Part shown: piece after piece, positions 25,693 through 36,080 of the stretch
How the letters are laid out: every line of letters starts with the position of its first letter
Numbering within the stretch: the first letter of the stretch is position 1
DNA from: JAMLHH01 sp037189845
GTDB taxonomy: Bacteria; Bacteroidota; Bacteroidia; Chitinophagales; JADIYW01
NCBI GenBank assembly: GCA_037189845.1
Contig: JBBCIS010000012.1
Span: forward strand, 57,543 to 121,542
DNA length: 64,000 nucleotides
Reading direction: 5' to 3'
Made by a program: the position numbers and the translations under genes
The notes under the pieces: model-generated
Told to the model about the DNA's origin: nothing
Seen by the model: only the letters and a program-made list of their open reading frames with translations
The model's database searches: none

Positions 25693-26694
25693 TTAGTTCG
25701 CCTTTATTTTCTCGCGGATTTGATTTTCTACATCTGTTCCAAATTCCGGATTATCCAGCAGGAACTGCTTTGCAGCATCTCTTCCTTGTCCTAATTTCTG
25801 ACCTCCATAGCTGAACCAAGTTCCGCTTTTTGTAAAGATGCCCATATCTGTTCCCATATCGACCAGCTCTCCTACCTTGGAGATACCTTTTCCATAGATG
25901 ATATCAAATTCGACAGTTTTGAAAGGAGGAGCCAGTTTGTTTTTCACCACTTTTACCCTCGTCTGGTTACCAATGATATTGTTTTCCTTATCTTTTATCT
26001 GACCGATTCTTCTGATATCCAGACGGACAGAAGCGTAGAATTTCAATGCATTACCACCTGTAGTAGTTTCCGGACTTCCGAACATGACACCGATTTTATC
26101 ACGAAGCTGATTGATAAAAATACAGGTACAGTTGGTTTTATTGATAGCTCCTGTCAGCTTACGCATTGCCTGGGACATCAATCTGGCCTGAAGACCCATT
26201 TTGGATTCTCCCATTTCGCCTTCCAGCTCGCCTCTTGGTACCAATGCTGCCACGGAATCCACTACGACGATGTCAATAGCTCCGGAACGGATCAGGTGCT
26301 CAGCGATATCCAAAGCCTGCTCACCATCATCCGGCTGAGAGATCAGCAAGCTGTCTACATCTACTCCCAATGCCTTGGCATATGTTTTATCAAATGCATG
26401 CTCTGCATCTATGATAGCTGCAAGACCTCCTTTTTTCTGAGCTTCTGCTATCGCATGGATGGCAAGTGTTGTCTTACCGGAGGACTCAGGTCCGTATATT
26501 TCTATAATTCTTCCTCTTGGAATACCCCCGATTCCCAACGAGAGATCCAATCCGATCGAACCTGTAGAAATTGTATCTGACTCAACTACTGATGAATCTC
26601 CCAACTTCATTACGGTGCCTTTTCCGTATAATTTGTCCAGCTTATCCATCGTAAGCTGGAGTGCTTTTAACTTTTCTTCTTTGTTAACTGACAT
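25693..26694 (-). CDS. recA: Recombinase RecA
   Basis: A 333-aa RecA. Walker A 'GPESSGKT' spans residues 68-75, Walker B lies in '[19 protein letters not shown]', and the DNA-binding loop regions '[20 protein letters not shown]' (starts near 160) and '[19 protein letters not shown]' are intact. It forms filaments on single-stranded DNA for homologous recombination and repair. I chose ATG 26694; the frame continues 63 codons upstream with no homology to the RecA N terminus. The C-terminal acidic tail is short. A promoter box lies at 26781-26788. No LexA-type operator was evident. Confidence 0.96.
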   Translation of the reverse strand: MSVNKEEKLKALQLTMDKLDKLYGKGTVMKLGDSSVVESDTISTGSIGLDLSLGIGGIPRGRIIEIYGPESSGKTTLAIHAIAEAQKKGGLAAIIDAEHAFDKTYAKALGVDVDSLLISQPDDGEQALDIAEHLIRSGAIDIVVVDSVAALVPRGELEGEMGESKMGLQARLMSQAMRKLTGAINKTNCTCIFINQLRDKIGVMFGSPETTTGGNALKFYASVRLDIRRIGQIKDKENNIIGNQTRVKVVKNKLAPPFKTVEFDIIYGKGISKVGELVDMGTDMGIFTKSGTWFSYGGQKLGQGRDAAKQFLLDNPEFGTDVENQIREKIKAN

Positions 26695-26780
26695 GATCTT
26701 TATAGATATTAGGTAATTATTTAATGATTTATTGCTCACTTTTTGCAAAAATGCAGAAAAGAAACCCTTATTTTTGCAAC

Positions 26781-26788
26781 CAAAGTTA
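26781..26788 (-). promoter_or_regulatory. -10 box of the recA promoter
   Basis: TAACTTTG on the minus strand matches TAnnTTTG exactly, with a leader of about 80 bases to ATG 26694. A TTTG at 26812-26815 could be the -33 element, but its 23-base spacing is long. Confidence 0.5.
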
Positions 26789-26819
26789 ATTAAAAGGCAA
26801 CTAAATATATACAAACAAT

Positions 26820-26827
26820 TAAATTTG
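26820..26827 (+). promoter_or_regulatory. -10 box before the sugar transferase gene
   Basis: TAAATTTG matches TAnnTTTG exactly and lies 47 bases before ATG 26875. It is back to back with the recA promoter. Confidence 0.45.
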
Positions 26828-26874
26828 CAGTTTCTTTTAAAAACCTGTATAGGCAGAAAAGTTAGGGAAGCAAC

Positions 26875-28290
26875 ATGAGACACAGAATCACAAACTTATA
26901 TATTTTCATGCATGCAGTGGGTGATATGTTTATTTTACTCATTAGCTATCTGGCGGCTATATATCTGTCCATGGGAAATCTTTATCACCTGTTAGACGGC
27001 AAATATCAGCAGCTGTACATCTACCTGAATATCATATACCTTTTTTCTGCCAAGCTGAGCGGTACGTTTGATATGTACAGAAATACAAGGTTTGCAACGA
27101 TTCTGATCATGCTGACCAAGCTGTTCTTTTTTCAGGTGGTATTATCGTTTTCGTACATTGTTGTCTTTAAGGATGTCAACGAAACCTTTAAGCTGTCCAG
27201 AGAGGTGTTGCTGTACATGTACTCCATCGCCTTTGTGCTGATTACAATCTGGAGATTTGGTTTCTTCAAAATCGTACGGTTCTACAGATCCAAAGGATAT
27301 AACAACAGGAAAGCTATTATCATAGGTGCAGGACCTACCGGTCAGGAGTTCAGAAACATGCTGGAAAACAAGGTTGAATACGGGCTTCACTTTCTGGGAT
27401 TTTTTGAAGATGAGCCTGAAAAATTCCCGGGAGCCAGCCAACAGATTATCGGCAACGTGGAAGAAAGTAAGAGATTTGCCATAGAGAATCAGGTAGAAGA
27501 AATCTTTTGCGCATTACCGTATAAGCAGGAAGAGAAAATTAAGGATCTTATTGCTTTTGCTGACGAAGAGTTGATCCGTTTGAAAATAGTGCCGGACTTC
27601 AGTCACTTTATTACCAATCAGTTCCATAAAATCGAGATTGACTACTTCGGTATCTATCCGGTCATGACACTGAGAAAAGAGCCGTTGGAAAATGTCATGA
27701 ACAGAGTTATCAAGCGAGGATTTGATTTTGGCTTTACATCAATAGTATTCCTGACGGTATTGTGGTGGCTGATTCCATTGGTGGCATTATTAATTAAGCT
27801 TACCTCCAAGGGGCCGGTGTTTTTTACTCAACCACGTACCGGAATGAAAAACAAACCTTTTCAGGTATACAAGTTCAGAACAATGTATGTCAATGACGAT
27901 GCTGACAGAGTACAGGCTACCAAAAATGACGCGCGCATCACTCCGATAGGAGCATTTCTGAGAAAATCCAATCTGGACGAAATCCCTCAATTTATCAATG
28001 TATTACTGGGACACATGTCTGTAATAGGCCCGAGGCCACATATGTTGAAACATACAGAGGAATACTCAAAGATTATTGATAAATTCATGGTGCGCCATTT
28101 TATCAAGCCGGGAATTACCGGCTGGGCGCAGGTAAACGGCTTCAGAGGAGAGACCAAAGATCCAAAAGAAATGGAACTGAGAGTAAGGGCAGACCTTTGG
28201 TATCTTGAAAACTGGAGTTTTTTACTGGATGTCCGTATCGTTTTTTTGACCATATTTAATATGATTCGTGGAGAAGAAAAAGCTTATTAA
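26875..28290 (+). CDS. Polyprenyl-phosphate sugar phosphotransferase
   Basis: A 471-aa membrane enzyme of the WcaJ/PglC-type long form. Four or more N-terminal helices are followed by a Rossmann-like CoA-binding domain ('[12 protein letters not shown]' near residue 142). A further membrane helix at about 280-305 precedes the bacterial sugar transferase domain, with '[19 protein letters not shown]', '[17 protein letters not shown]', '[10 protein letters not shown]' and '[12 protein letters not shown]'. It transfers a sugar-1-phosphate to undecaprenyl phosphate, the first step of capsule or exopolysaccharide synthesis. The 3' end overlaps the next gene, an outer membrane protein, by 23 bases. 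Confidence 0.9.
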   Translation: MRHRITNLYIFMHAVGDMFILLISYLAAIYLSMGNLYHLLDGKYQQLYIYLNIIYLFSAKLSGTFDMYRNTRFATILIMLTKLFFFQVVLSFSYIVVFKDVNETFKLSREVLLYMYSIAFVLITIWRFGFFKIVRFYRSKGYNNRKAIIIGAGPTGQEFRNMLENKVEYGLHFLGFFEDEPEKFPGASQQIIGNVEESKRFAIENQVEEIFCALPYKQEEKIKDLIAFADEELIRLKIVPDFSHFITNQFHKIEIDYFGIYPVMTLRKEPLENVMNRVIKRGFDFGFTSIVFLTVLWWLIPLVALLIKLTSKGPVFFTQPRTGMKNKPFQVYKFRTMYVNDDADRVQATKNDARITPIGAFLRKSNLDEIPQFINVLLGHMSVIGPRPHMLKHTEEYSKIIDKFMVRHFIKPGITGWAQVNGFRGETKDPKEMELRVRADLWYLENWSFLLDVRIVFLTIFNMIRGEEKAY

Positions 28291-29980
28291 CAGCATACTT
28301 TTTGCCTTTTTTTGCTGTTACACATATAATTCCTATGCCCAGCAACAAAGTCTGCCTCTCAATCGTGAGCACAGGTTGAACTATGAAAAGTATCTTTACA
28401 AAACACCAAAGAAAAAACCTTTTCATACAGCAGTAAAGCCTTATCTGGAATCAGAAGTGTACCAGCACGTATATCCTGATACGACTTATGGTGTTCAAAG
28501 AATTGATCCTGCAACAGGATTTAAAAAAGTGATCAATATTTTAGGTTACGAAGACTGGGTAAGATTCGATGAGAATGGTTTTATCAAACCTTCAGAAGAA
28601 GTAATTACAGATGGAGATACCACGGTAGTAAATACCTTCGATACTGTCTACAAAAAGAGAAAATTCTATATTGCTGCCAATCCTATTGTTCGTTTTGATA
28701 TCGGCAGAGGGAATAATGACAACCAAAGCTCTTATAACCTGAGAGGACTTGAAATCAAAGCCAATATCGGCGATAAGGTTTCTATCTACACTGCTTTCCT
28801 GGAAAACCAGGCTGTATTTCCGGATTACGTGAGCGTTTTTGTCAGAGGTACAAGAACTGCTCCCGGAGAAGGTAAAGTGAGAAATTTCAAAGACAAAGGC
28901 TTTGACTTCTCCCGTGCAATGGGTCATATCACTTACGCTCCTAACCAACATTTTAATCTGGAAGTGGGCCATGGCAAGCATTTTATCGGAGACGGTTACC
29001 GTTCACTGTTATTGAGTGACAATTCATTTGTATATCCTTATGTCAAGTTTACTACTCAGTTCTGGAAAATCAAATACGTAAACATTTACTCAGAGCTGAT
29101 CAATGATGTACAAAATCCGACGGACTTCACATTGGGGTTGCCCAGAAAAACAGCGACTTTTAACTATTTGAGCCTGGCGGCTACGCCATGGTTATCTTTA
29201 GGCGTTTTTGAAGGAATTATCTGGAGAAGCACTACTGCAGACGGTAAAAGAAAATTTGATGCCAACTTCCTGAACCCGATCATAGGTATCAGAGCGCTGC
29301 AGAAAGATCTGGATGCTAATAAAGTGTATGGTTTTAATGCAAGCATCAACCTGCCTAAAAACATTGTTCTATATGGTCAGGTCATGATCAATCAGTTTTC
29401 TACTGATTTAAGATCCATAGATAATCGCTCCGGAATGCAATTAGGCGCGAAATACTATGATGTATTTGGTGTGAAAAATCTGAATTTGCTGGCTGAATAC
29501 AATATAGTAAGACCTTATTCCTATCAGAATGCTACAGACAGTATTTTACACTACTCACATTACAATCAGGCACTTGCTCATCCTATGGGTGCGGGATTTG
29601 ATGAATTTGTTCTGATGGCTAATTACAGATACAAGAGATTCATTGCTGAGCTGAAGGTCAATGCAGGGAGATCTTCCGTAGATGGTCCCGCATTGAATGT
29701 AGGAACGGATATCCGTTTATCTAAAGATGAAGCTGCATATGTAGACCAACCAATGATTGGTCAGGGGGTGCTGGCATATAATATGGCTAACGGAGAAGTA
29801 AGAGTTGGTTATATTCTGAATCCTAAAATCAATATGGTGCTGGAAGCTAAATTACAGCTCAGAAGATATCAGTTTGATGGTTCTGTACCTGGTTTGGAAA
29901 ACTATAATCTGAAAATGTTCAGTGTCGGCTTGAATACAAGGTTGTTTAACCATTATTATGATGTTCCGTTAAATTTCTAA
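28268..29980 (+). CDS. RemB/Wzi-like outer membrane beta-barrel protein
   Basis: A 570-aa secreted protein with signal peptide ending near 'YNSYAQQQ' (residues 20-27) and many amphipathic strands in the mature part. Segments such as 'HGKHFIGDGYRSLLLSDNSF' are typical of the Wzi-like capsule-assembly barrels that include the gliding-motility protein RemB of flavobacteria. It probably anchors or exports the polysaccharide started by the upstream transferase, or acts in gliding. The start codon is GTG, inside the end of the upstream gene; no ATG is available in a sensible position. The name RemB is by resemblance only. Confidence 0.7.
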   Translation: MEKKKLINSILFAFFCCYTYNSYAQQQSLPLNREHRLNYEKYLYKTPKKKPFHTAVKPYLESEVYQHVYPDTTYGVQRIDPATGFKKVINILGYEDWVRFDENGFIKPSEEVITDGDTTVVNTFDTVYKKRKFYIAANPIVRFDIGRGNNDNQSSYNLRGLEIKANIGDKVSIYTAFLENQAVFPDYVSVFVRGTRTAPGEGKVRNFKDKGFDFSRAMGHITYAPNQHFNLEVGHGKHFIGDGYRSLLLSDNSFVYPYVKFTTQFWKIKYVNIYSELINDVQNPTDFTLGLPRKTATFNYLSLAATPWLSLGVFEGIIWRSTTADGKRKFDANFLNPIIGIRALQKDLDANKVYGFNASINLPKNIVLYGQVMINQFSTDLRSIDNRSGMQLGAKYYDVFGVKNLNLLAEYNIVRPYSYQNATDSILHYSHYNQALAHPMGAGFDEFVLMANYRYKRFIAELKVNAGRSSVDGPALNVGTDIRLSKDEAAYVDQPMIGQGVLAYNMANGEVRVGYILNPKINMVLEAKLQLRRYQFDGSVPGLENYNLKMFSVGLNTRLFNHYYDVPLNF

Positions 29981-30041
29981 GCTCAAGCTCATAATAAAAT
30001 CTTATTTTCGCCATTTAATAATATCAAAGAAGCCTAAAAGC

Positions 30042-30779
30042 ATGTATAAAATTCTACTAATGTTGTTGTGTCTTACCTCTGCACAGGTAATGCTTGCACA
30101 GGATGAAACTGTTGAGCCGACGACTACTACAACCACATCAAAAACAGAAGAGACCAAAGATATTGTTGAATTCAAAAAAAATATCAACAAAGCCAAGGAT
30201 CGCTTAGTGCTGGATTTTACTTACGATATGTTGCTGAATCTACCGGATAGTATTAAGATGAAAGGATTTTCCAGAGGTTTCAATATTTATTTTACTTACG
30301 ATGTAGTATTCGGGAAATCAAGATTCAGCATAGCTCCCGGAATCGGAATCGGAACCAACAATTATTTTCATAAATACGCTATCAGCTCAGATTCTTTAGG
30401 TACTTATTTTAATGAATTCAGTGATGATGTGGATGTCAAAAAAGCTAAGCTGGCATTGACATACGTAGATATCCCGGTTGAGTTGAGATTCAGATCAGTA
30501 CCCAACAAAAAAGGTACATCATGGAAGCTTGCTGCAGGATTCAAAGCCGGTCTGATGATCCAAAACAAATGGAAATACAAAGGTGAAGACTTTGGTATGG
30601 GTGAAAAATTTAAAACTTATGATATTGAGAATGTCAATAAATTCAGATACGGTGTCATGCTGAGAGGCGGTTACGGTATCTGGAATGCATTCGCATATTA
30701 TTCTCTATCTGATGTTTTCAACGACAAAGGGCCAAGAATGACCCCGCTGTCATTCGGTATTTCTATCAATGGTTTATAA
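30042..30779 (+). CDS. PorT-like outer membrane beta-barrel protein
   Basis: A 245-aa protein. The signal peptide ends at 'VMLAQDE' (about residue 19), followed by a Thr-rich linker (25-35) and about eight predicted beta strands ending 'LSFGISINGL'. Such small OmpA/PorT-like barrels (outer membrane beta-barrel families) are common in Bacteroidota. No specific role can be assigned. It starts 61 bases after the RemB-like gene. A near-match -10 box, TATTTTCG, at 30003-30010 suggests its own promoter, and a strong terminator follows it. Confidence 0.7.
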   Translation: MYKILLMLLCLTSAQVMLAQDETVEPTTTTTTSKTEETKDIVEFKKNINKAKDRLVLDFTYDMLLNLPDSIKMKGFSRGFNIYFTYDVVFGKSRFSIAPGIGIGTNNYFHKYAISSDSLGTYFNEFSDDVDVKKAKLALTYVDIPVELRFRSVPNKKGTSWKLAAGFKAGLMIQNKWKYKGEDFGMGEKFKTYDIENVNKFRYGVMLRGGYGIWNAFAYYSLSDVFNDKGPRMTPLSFGISINGL

Positions 30780-30803
30780 AATTTCAATTTTTCGGATAAT
30801 TTT

Positions 30804-30832
30804 AAGGGCTTTTTCAACAAAAGCCCTTTTTT
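30804..30832 (+). terminator. Intrinsic terminator
   Basis: A perfect 10-bp stem (AAGGGCTTTT/AAAAGCCCTT) closes a five-base loop and ends in a T-run, 24 bases after the stop at 30779. Confidence 0.9.
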
Positions 30833-30917
30833 ATTGAAAACAATCTAACAGAACGAGGCTGATTGATTTTACAATAATTTAAGATGTATAAATGAACTTC
30901 GATTAGCAATTATCCCT

Positions 30918-30925
30918 TAACTTTA
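30918..30925 (+). promoter_or_regulatory. Near-consensus -10 box before leuA
   Basis: TAACTTTA matches TAnnTTTG at seven of eight positions and lies 31 bases before ATG 30957. No leader peptide or T-box is visible in the short leader. Confidence 0.35.
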
Positions 30926-30956
30926 TGAGTTAGCGAAAAACAGAAAAGGGAAAACA

Positions 30957-32447
30957 ATGAACGACAAGGTTTACGTATTTGACACCACACTCCGTGACGG
31001 GGAACAAGTTCCCGGTTGTCAGTTGAACACAGTTGAAAAGATAGAAGTGGGTTTGGCACTGGAAGAGCTGGGTGTAGATATACTGGAGGCCGGATTTCCT
31101 ATTTCAAGTCCAGGAGACTTCAACTCTGTAGTTGAAATTTCTAAAGTCGTACGCAGACCTACTATCTGTGCTTTGACCCGTGCAGTTCAGAAAGATATCG
31201 AATGTGCTGCAGATGCACTAAAATTTGCAGAAAGAGGCCGTATCCATACAGGAATCGGCAGCTCGGACATCCATATTGTCAATAAGCTCAGAACTTCCAG
31301 AGAAAGCATCCTTGAGAAAGCCGCATGGGCAGCAAAATTTGCCAGAAATTTTGTAGATGATGTTGAATTCTTCTGTGAAGATGCAGGCAGAGCTGATTTA
31401 GCATTTCTTGCCAAAATGGTAGAAACCGTTATTGCTAACGGTGCTACTGTCGTGAATATTCCGGACACGACAGGATATTGTCTGCCGGAGCAGTATTACG
31501 AAAAAATCAGCTATCTGATGAACAATGTACCGAATATTGATAAGGCAATTCTTTCCTGCCATTGTCATAATGACCTTGGTATGGCAACAGCTAACTCTAT
31601 CGCAGGATTGAGAGCAGGGGCCAGACAGGTAGAGGTAACAATGAACGGTATCGGAGAGCGTGCCGGAAATACTTCTCTGGAAGAAGTAGCCATGGTATTG
31701 CGTTCACATCAGGAATCTTTGAAGCTGCATACTGATATCAATATCAAAAAGATCTATCCTACGAGCAGACTGATCACCAGATTAATGAGAATGCCTGTTC
31801 AGCCTAACAAGGCGATCGTAGGAAGAAATGCTTTTTCTCACTCCTCCGGAATCCATCAGGATGGCGTGTTGAAAAACAGAGAAAACTATGAGATCATCGA
31901 TCCGCATGATGTAGGTGTACCTGAATCATTGATCGTTCTTACTGCGAGAAGCGGGCGTGCTGCATTGAAATTCCGTCTGGAGAAAATCGGTTTCCCGATG
32001 GATCAGGCAGAACTGGACGAAACTTATGCAAAATTCCTTGATTTAGCGGATACTAAAAAAGAAGTATACGATGAGGATCTGTTGGAAATGTTAGGTCATA
32101 GCAGAGATAATAAAATCTTCCAGATAGAATCTTTAGACGTCAACAGTCTGACAGGTGAAGGCTCTGTCGCAAATGTTTCTCTGGTGAGAAATCAACAAAG
32201 ATTTACTTCAGAAGCATCCGGAAATGGTCCTGTAGATGCGGTGATCAGAGCAATTGATAAGATAGTGGAACCTCATGTGAAGTTAGAAGAATATCTTGTA
32301 CAGGCGATCACCGGCGGCAGTAACGATGTGGGTAAAGTTCACATCCAGGTATCCAAAGAGGGCGTATTCTATTATGGATTCGGCTCAGATACTGATATCG
32401 TTTTAGCTTCAGCTAAAGCATACATCGACGCACTTAATAAACTCTAA
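30957..32447 (+). CDS. leuA: 2-isopropylmalate synthase
   Basis: A 496-aa enzyme that condenses acetyl-CoA with 2-oxoisovalerate, the first committed step of leucine synthesis. The HMGL-like TIM barrel opens with 'DTTLRDGEQ' (9-17), and the metal-binding HxH is His202/His204 in '[11 protein letters not shown]'. '[14 protein letters not shown]' is also typical. The C-terminal LeuA dimer regulatory domain (about 385-496) is present, so leucine feedback is likely. A terminator-like hairpin separates it from leuC. Confidence 0.93.
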   Translation: MNDKVYVFDTTLRDGEQVPGCQLNTVEKIEVGLALEELGVDILEAGFPISSPGDFNSVVEISKVVRRPTICALTRAVQKDIECAADALKFAERGRIHTGIGSSDIHIVNKLRTSRESILEKAAWAAKFARNFVDDVEFFCEDAGRADLAFLAKMVETVIANGATVVNIPDTTGYCLPEQYYEKISYLMNNVPNIDKAILSCHCHNDLGMATANSIAGLRAGARQVEVTMNGIGERAGNTSLEEVAMVLRSHQESLKLHTDINIKKIYPTSRLITRLMRMPVQPNKAIVGRNAFSHSSGIHQDGVLKNRENYEIIDPHDVGVPESLIVLTARSGRAALKFRLEKIGFPMDQAELDETYAKFLDLADTKKEVYDEDLLEMLGHSRDNKIFQIESLDVNSLTGEGSVANVSLVRNQQRFTSEASGNGPVDAVIRAIDKIVEPHVKLEEYLVQAITGGSNDVGKVHIQVSKEGVFYYGFGSDTDIVLASAKAYIDALNKL

Positions 32448-32462
32448 AAATATAGTTAGGAA

Positions 32463-32504
32463 CCTGTGGTTGATCCGTTTTTACGGTGATACCACAGGCT
32501 TTTT
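32463..32504 (+). terminator. Terminator or attenuator hairpin between leuA and leuC
   Basis: CCTGTGGT (32463-32470) pairs with ACCACAGG (32491-32498), with an inner CCGT/ACGG helix, and is followed by CTTTTT. It sits 15 bases after leuA and 14 bases before the leuC ATG, inside what should be one operon. Confidence 0.7.
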
Positions 32505-32518
32505 AAACTCTAACAGCT

Positions 32519-33898
32519 ATGGGAAAAACATTATTCGATAAAGTTTGGGATAGTCATGTAGTGCAATCCGTTCCGGATGGGCCGCAGGTAGTCTACATCG
32601 ACAAACATTTTATTCATGAAGTGACTACTCCTCAGGCATTCGAAGGACTGAGAAAAAGGGGAATCCCTGTTTTCAGAATACAAAATACAGTAGCTACTGT
32701 AGATCATAATATTCCTACAAAAGATCAGCACCTGCCTATCCGTGAAGCTCTTTCGAGACACCAGGTAGAAACTCTGATCAATAACTGTAAGGAATTCGGT
32801 ATTGAGCTTTATGGATTGGGACATCCATCTCAGGGAATCGTACACGTAATCGGTCCTGAATTGGGTATCACCCAACCAGGAATGACGATCGTTTGCGGAG
32901 ACAGCCACACTTCTACTCACGGAGCATTGGGAGCTGTAGCTTTTGGTATAGGTACATCTGAGGTAGAGCAGGTTCTGGCCACTCAATGTATTCTGCAAAC
33001 CAAGCCTAAAAAAATGCGTATCAACGTAGAAGGTACGCTGGGCAAAGGAGTCGTTTCCAAAGATATCATCTTATATATTATCTCTAAGATTTCTGCCAGT
33101 GGTGGTACAGGCTATTTCGTAGAGTTTGCAGGATCAGCTATCCGCAGCCTTTCTATGGAAGCAAGGATGTCTATCTGTAATATGAGTATTGAAATGGGTG
33201 CCCGTGGCGGATTGATCGCACCGGACGATATTACTTTCGAATACATCAAAGGAAAGGAATTTGCACCCAAAGGAGCAGATTTTGACAAAGCAGTAGAATA
33301 CTGGAAATCACTTTGCACAGATGCAGATGCTGAGTTTGATGTGGAATTCACATACGATGCTGCTGATATTGCACCCATGATCACCTACGGAACCAATCCG
33401 GGTATGGGGATTAAAATAGATGCATTGGTTCCGGATAAAGAAGATGCAGGTCTGGAGAAATCTCTGGCCTATATGGGTTTTGATAAAGGTGAATCTTTAA
33501 TAGGTAAACCGGTCAACTATGTATTCCTTGGAAGCTGTACCAATTCCCGTATTGAGGATTTGAGGATCTTTACCAATATTGTAAAAGGTAAGAAAAAGGC
33601 GGACAATGTCATTGCATGGATTGTTCCGGGTTCTAAGCAGGTAGAAAAGATGGCCATAGAAGAAGGTCTGGATAGAATTCTGGAAGAAGCCGGATTTGAG
33701 CTGAGAGAGCCGGGATGTTCTGCCTGTCTGGGAATGAATGAAGATAAAATTCCTGCCGGAGAATATTGTGTATCCACTTCCAACAGGAACTTTGAAGGCC
33801 GTCAGGGCCCGGGCGCGAGAACATTGCTGGCCAGTCCGATGACTGCCGCTGCAGTAGCTTTGACCGGAAAAATCACGGATGTGAGGGAGTTATTGTAA
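32519..33898 (+). CDS. leuC: 3-isopropylmalate dehydratase large subunit
   Basis: A 459-aa aconitase-family subunit. The [4Fe-4S] ligands are Cys340 ('GSCTNSR'), Cys400 and Cys403 ('CSACLG'). '[20 protein letters not shown]' near residue 127 is the conserved N-terminal motif. With LeuD it isomerises 2-isopropylmalate to 3-isopropylmalate. It follows a hairpin terminator after leuA, and leuD follows after 168 bases of repeat-like DNA. Confidence 0.95.
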   Translation: MGKTLFDKVWDSHVVQSVPDGPQVVYIDKHFIHEVTTPQAFEGLRKRGIPVFRIQNTVATVDHNIPTKDQHLPIREALSRHQVETLINNCKEFGIELYGLGHPSQGIVHVIGPELGITQPGMTIVCGDSHTSTHGALGAVAFGIGTSEVEQVLATQCILQTKPKKMRINVEGTLGKGVVSKDIILYIISKISASGGTGYFVEFAGSAIRSLSMEARMSICNMSIEMGARGGLIAPDDITFEYIKGKEFAPKGADFDKAVEYWKSLCTDADAEFDVEFTYDAADIAPMITYGTNPGMGIKIDALVPDKEDAGLEKSLAYMGFDKGESLIGKPVNYVFLGSCTNSRIEDLRIFTNIVKGKKKADNVIAWIVPGSKQVEKMAIEEGLDRILEEAGFELREPGCSACLGMNEDKIPAGEYCVSTSNRNFEGRQGPGARTLLASPMTAAAVALTGKITDVRELL

Positions 33899-33904
33899 GA
33901 AGAC

Positions 33905-34060
33905 CGGAGACTCAAGATAAGAGACGAAAGACCAATGATGCCGTTTGTTATAGTAATATGTTATGCTGAAAGCATCTTTTCAGGCCTTTACAGGGTGACA
34001 TTTCAGAATGACAGCAGTGTGCGCAAGCAACCTTAAACCTTGAACGTTAAACTTTAAACA
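33905..34060. repeat. Repeat-like spacer between leuC and leuD
   Basis: This 168-base gap, unusually long inside a leu operon, contains a purine-rich GAGAC/GACGAAAGACC patch (33908-33934) and a segment reading AGGGTGACATTTCAGAATGA (33995-34014). It ends in a TTAAACCTTGAACGTTAAAC element (34033-34052) akin to the one at 14061-14083. All three look like dispersed Bacteroidota intergenic repeats. No gene seen. Confidence 0.45.
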
Positions 34061-34066
34061 AAGAAA

Positions 34067-34651
34067 ATGGAAAAATTTGTTCACTTACGCACGAAAGCTG
34101 TTCCGCTTCCTGTAGAAGATATAGATACAGATCAGATCATACCTGCACGCTTTCTGAAAGCTACTACAAGAGAAGGATTTGGAGATAATTTGTTCAGAGA
34201 CTGGAGATTTTACTCTGACAATAGTCCAAAATCAGATTTTGTACTGAACGATGAGACATATTCAGGAAAAGTACTTGTAGCCGGAAGAAATTTTGGTTGC
34301 GGAAGTAGCCGTGAGCATGCAGCCTGGGCTTTGTACGATTACGGATTCAGAGTAGTAATTTCAAGCTTTTTTGCTGATATCTTCAGAAACAATGCCCTGA
34401 ATAATGGCTTGCTTCCTTTGATCGTATCTGAAGAGGTGTTACAGAAAATTTTGAAGCACGTACAGGCTCATCCTGATACTGAGGTTATCGTGGACCTGGA
34501 AAATCAGGAGCTTGCTGTGCCGGCAATCGATGTAAAAGAATCTTTCGAGATTAATACTTATAAAAAAACCTGTCTGATCAACGGATACGATGATATCGAT
34601 TTCCTGTTAAGCTTAAAAGAACAGATCGCTGATTTTGAAACTCAACGATAG
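34067..34651 (+). CDS. leuD: 3-isopropylmalate dehydratase small subunit
   Basis: A 194-aa swivelling-domain partner of LeuC, of normal length. '[16 protein letters not shown]' and '[18 protein letters not shown]' are family signatures. The leu genes stop here with a strong terminator; leuB (3-isopropylmalate dehydrogenase) is not in the window. Confidence 0.95.
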   Translation: MEKFVHLRTKAVPLPVEDIDTDQIIPARFLKATTREGFGDNLFRDWRFYSDNSPKSDFVLNDETYSGKVLVAGRNFGCGSSREHAAWALYDYGFRVVISSFFADIFRNNALNNGLLPLIVSEEVLQKILKHVQAHPDTEVIVDLENQELAVPAIDVKESFEINTYKKTCLINGYDDIDFLLSLKEQIADFETQR

Positions 34652-34680
34652 AAGTTTCATTCCACATTTATAAATAGCTT

Positions 34681-34716
34681 ATCGCTTCTTCCTTTATCCG
34701 GAAGGAGCGATTTTTT
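34681..34716 (+). terminator. Intrinsic terminator after leuD
   Basis: A 12-bp stem with one G-T pair (ATCGCTTCTTCC with GGAAGGAGCGAT), a seven-base loop and a six-T tail, 29 bases after the leuD stop. Confidence 0.9.
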
Positions 34717-34734
34717 ATACAACTGTTGCAGTCA

Positions 34735-34830
34735 TGCCGCATCAGGGGGTGAACGGAGGATAACCTGTAGTCCTTCTCAAAAGGACGGAAGGAAGCCGAA
34801 GTGAAGACCCGACCCGCCGTAGCGGGAGAT
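34735..34830. repeat. GC-rich intergenic repeat-like element
   Basis: A GC-richer block with two hairpins: GTCCTTCTCAAAAGGAC (34770-34786) and CCCGCCGTAGCGGG (34811-34824). It sits between leuD and the M23 peptidase gene and contrasts with the AT-rich surroundings. Similar CGGGTCGGG-type elements are scattered between genes in many Bacteroidota; only one copy lies in this window. Confidence 0.4.
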
Positions 34831-34838
34831 GCCCGAAT

Positions 34839-35825
34839 TTATTTTTTAATACGACGCTTTCTTTTTCTGTTTTCTAACAGCTGATCCAGAAAAATGATAC
34901 CATCAAAATCATTTTCCGAAAATGGCAGATCTAACAAAGGAGCTCTGTCAAAACGTTGAGTATAAAGATTTTCTTTGTGCTGGAATCTGGTGGGATAATA
35001 GTTCATTTCAATAATGGTATGGACTGCGCGTTCCTGAGGGCACGAAATGTCGGATAAAAATTGTCTGACTCTTGGTGTAAGACAGCTATCGATCACTTTT
35101 TGAGTTAAATCCGAATCATACTCTGAAGGTATAAAATCCGAATTTTCATCTTTTATCGCCGGAGAAGGATGATTGCCACTACTCCACAAGGCAGCATTTT
35201 CTCCAAATGAGAAAGGATCCGTATGAAATGAGTTGTGCCAGGCATTAAAATGTACATGTGGAATTCCCCAAGGGAAAGTAAAAAATCCATCTACGCCACT
35301 ATATCCGGAAATAGCAATTTCCTGTCCCCGCGTGAGAATATCGCCCACACTCACCAATGCTCTTGCAAGATGCGCATAGCAGGTCATCAGTCCCTGTCCG
35401 TGATCAATAAAAATTTTCAGTCCTCCCCGATTGAATTGTGATAAAACAGCAACAACCTTTCCGGGTGCTGCGGTACAGACCTTAGTGCCGACCGGAATTG
35501 CAAAGTCAGTGCCGTTGTGGCTGTTGTAAGTAAGCTTCCCACCTCTGAAATCCAGCGTTTGTGTCTTGGCAACTGACCAGCCTTTTTCAATAGGAGTTTG
35601 AGTATGATTGTAGAGATTTGAGATAATCACCTGTCGTTCTGCAACAGATCTGCCTCTCCACATTCCCGGTGATATCCCGGGATAGAGTTGTTTCAGGCTC
35701 GATGTTCCGATTTTTGATGGTGGAACATTTTCCTCTCCCCAAAAAGTAATTGCCGCCTGTTTCAGCCTTAGAGGCAGCGGTGACAGCCCTAATACTTCAC
35801 CGAAGAATTTTAATTTTTTATCCAT
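34839..35825 (-). CDS. M23 family peptidase without signal peptide
   Basis: A 328-aa protein with a LytM/M23 domain at about 95-205. The metal site is complete: His103 and Asp107 ('HNGTDF') and His192 in 'HVHF', with His190 as catalytic partner. 'DHGQGLMTCYAHL' is the usual second motif. M23 enzymes cleave peptide bonds in peptidoglycan cross-bridges, yet no signal peptide or membrane helix is present; the protein starts 'MDKKLKFFGEVLGL'. The N- and C-terminal extensions are not recognised, and the C terminus is strongly basic (RKRKRRIKK). It may be released by lysis, exported otherwise, or act on another substrate. Confidence 0.8.
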   Translation of the reverse strand: MDKKLKFFGEVLGLSPLPLRLKQAAITFWGEENVPPSKIGTSSLKQLYPGISPGMWRGRSVAERQVIISNLYNHTQTPIEKGWSVAKTQTLDFRGGKLTYNSHNGTDFAIPVGTKVCTAAPGKVVAVLSQFNRGGLKIFIDHGQGLMTCYAHLARALVSVGDILTRGQEIAISGYSGVDGFFTFPWGIPHVHFNAWHNSFHTDPFSFGENAALWSSGNHPSPAIKDENSDFIPSEYDSDLTQKVIDSCLTPRVRQFLSDISCPQERAVHTIIEMNYYPTRFQHKENLYTQRFDRAPLLDLPFSENDFDGIIFLDQLLENRKRKRRIKK

Positions 35826-36047
35826 TATACAAATTATACCAAATAATAGCTAATTATTTACAGGTATAAATATAGTTTACTTTTTATTTGAAAAGCGGAT
35901 GAAAGCCGGAAAAAGAAATTTTGTCTTTAATTGTTTATGGAAAATCAGGAATTTAACACTCTGTGAAGAATCCTGCGAAGTAGTATTAATTTACGTTAAC
36001 TGATATGTAACACAGTAAATATTATGTACAAGTTTATAATTAATCTC

Positions 36048-36055
36048 TACATTTG
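36048..36055 (+). promoter_or_regulatory. -10 box before the S41 peptidase gene
   Basis: TACATTTG matches TAnnTTTG exactly and lies 25 bases before ATG 36081. The rest of the 255-base gap upstream is AT-rich without recognised features. Confidence 0.5.
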
Positions 36056-36080
36056 AAACTTAATAAGCTAATAGTATAAT

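Noticed and set aside
25693..26883. N-terminally extended RecA of 396 aa
   Set aside because: The extra 63 residues have no RecA similarity and cover the promoter; ATG 26694 gives the normal protein.
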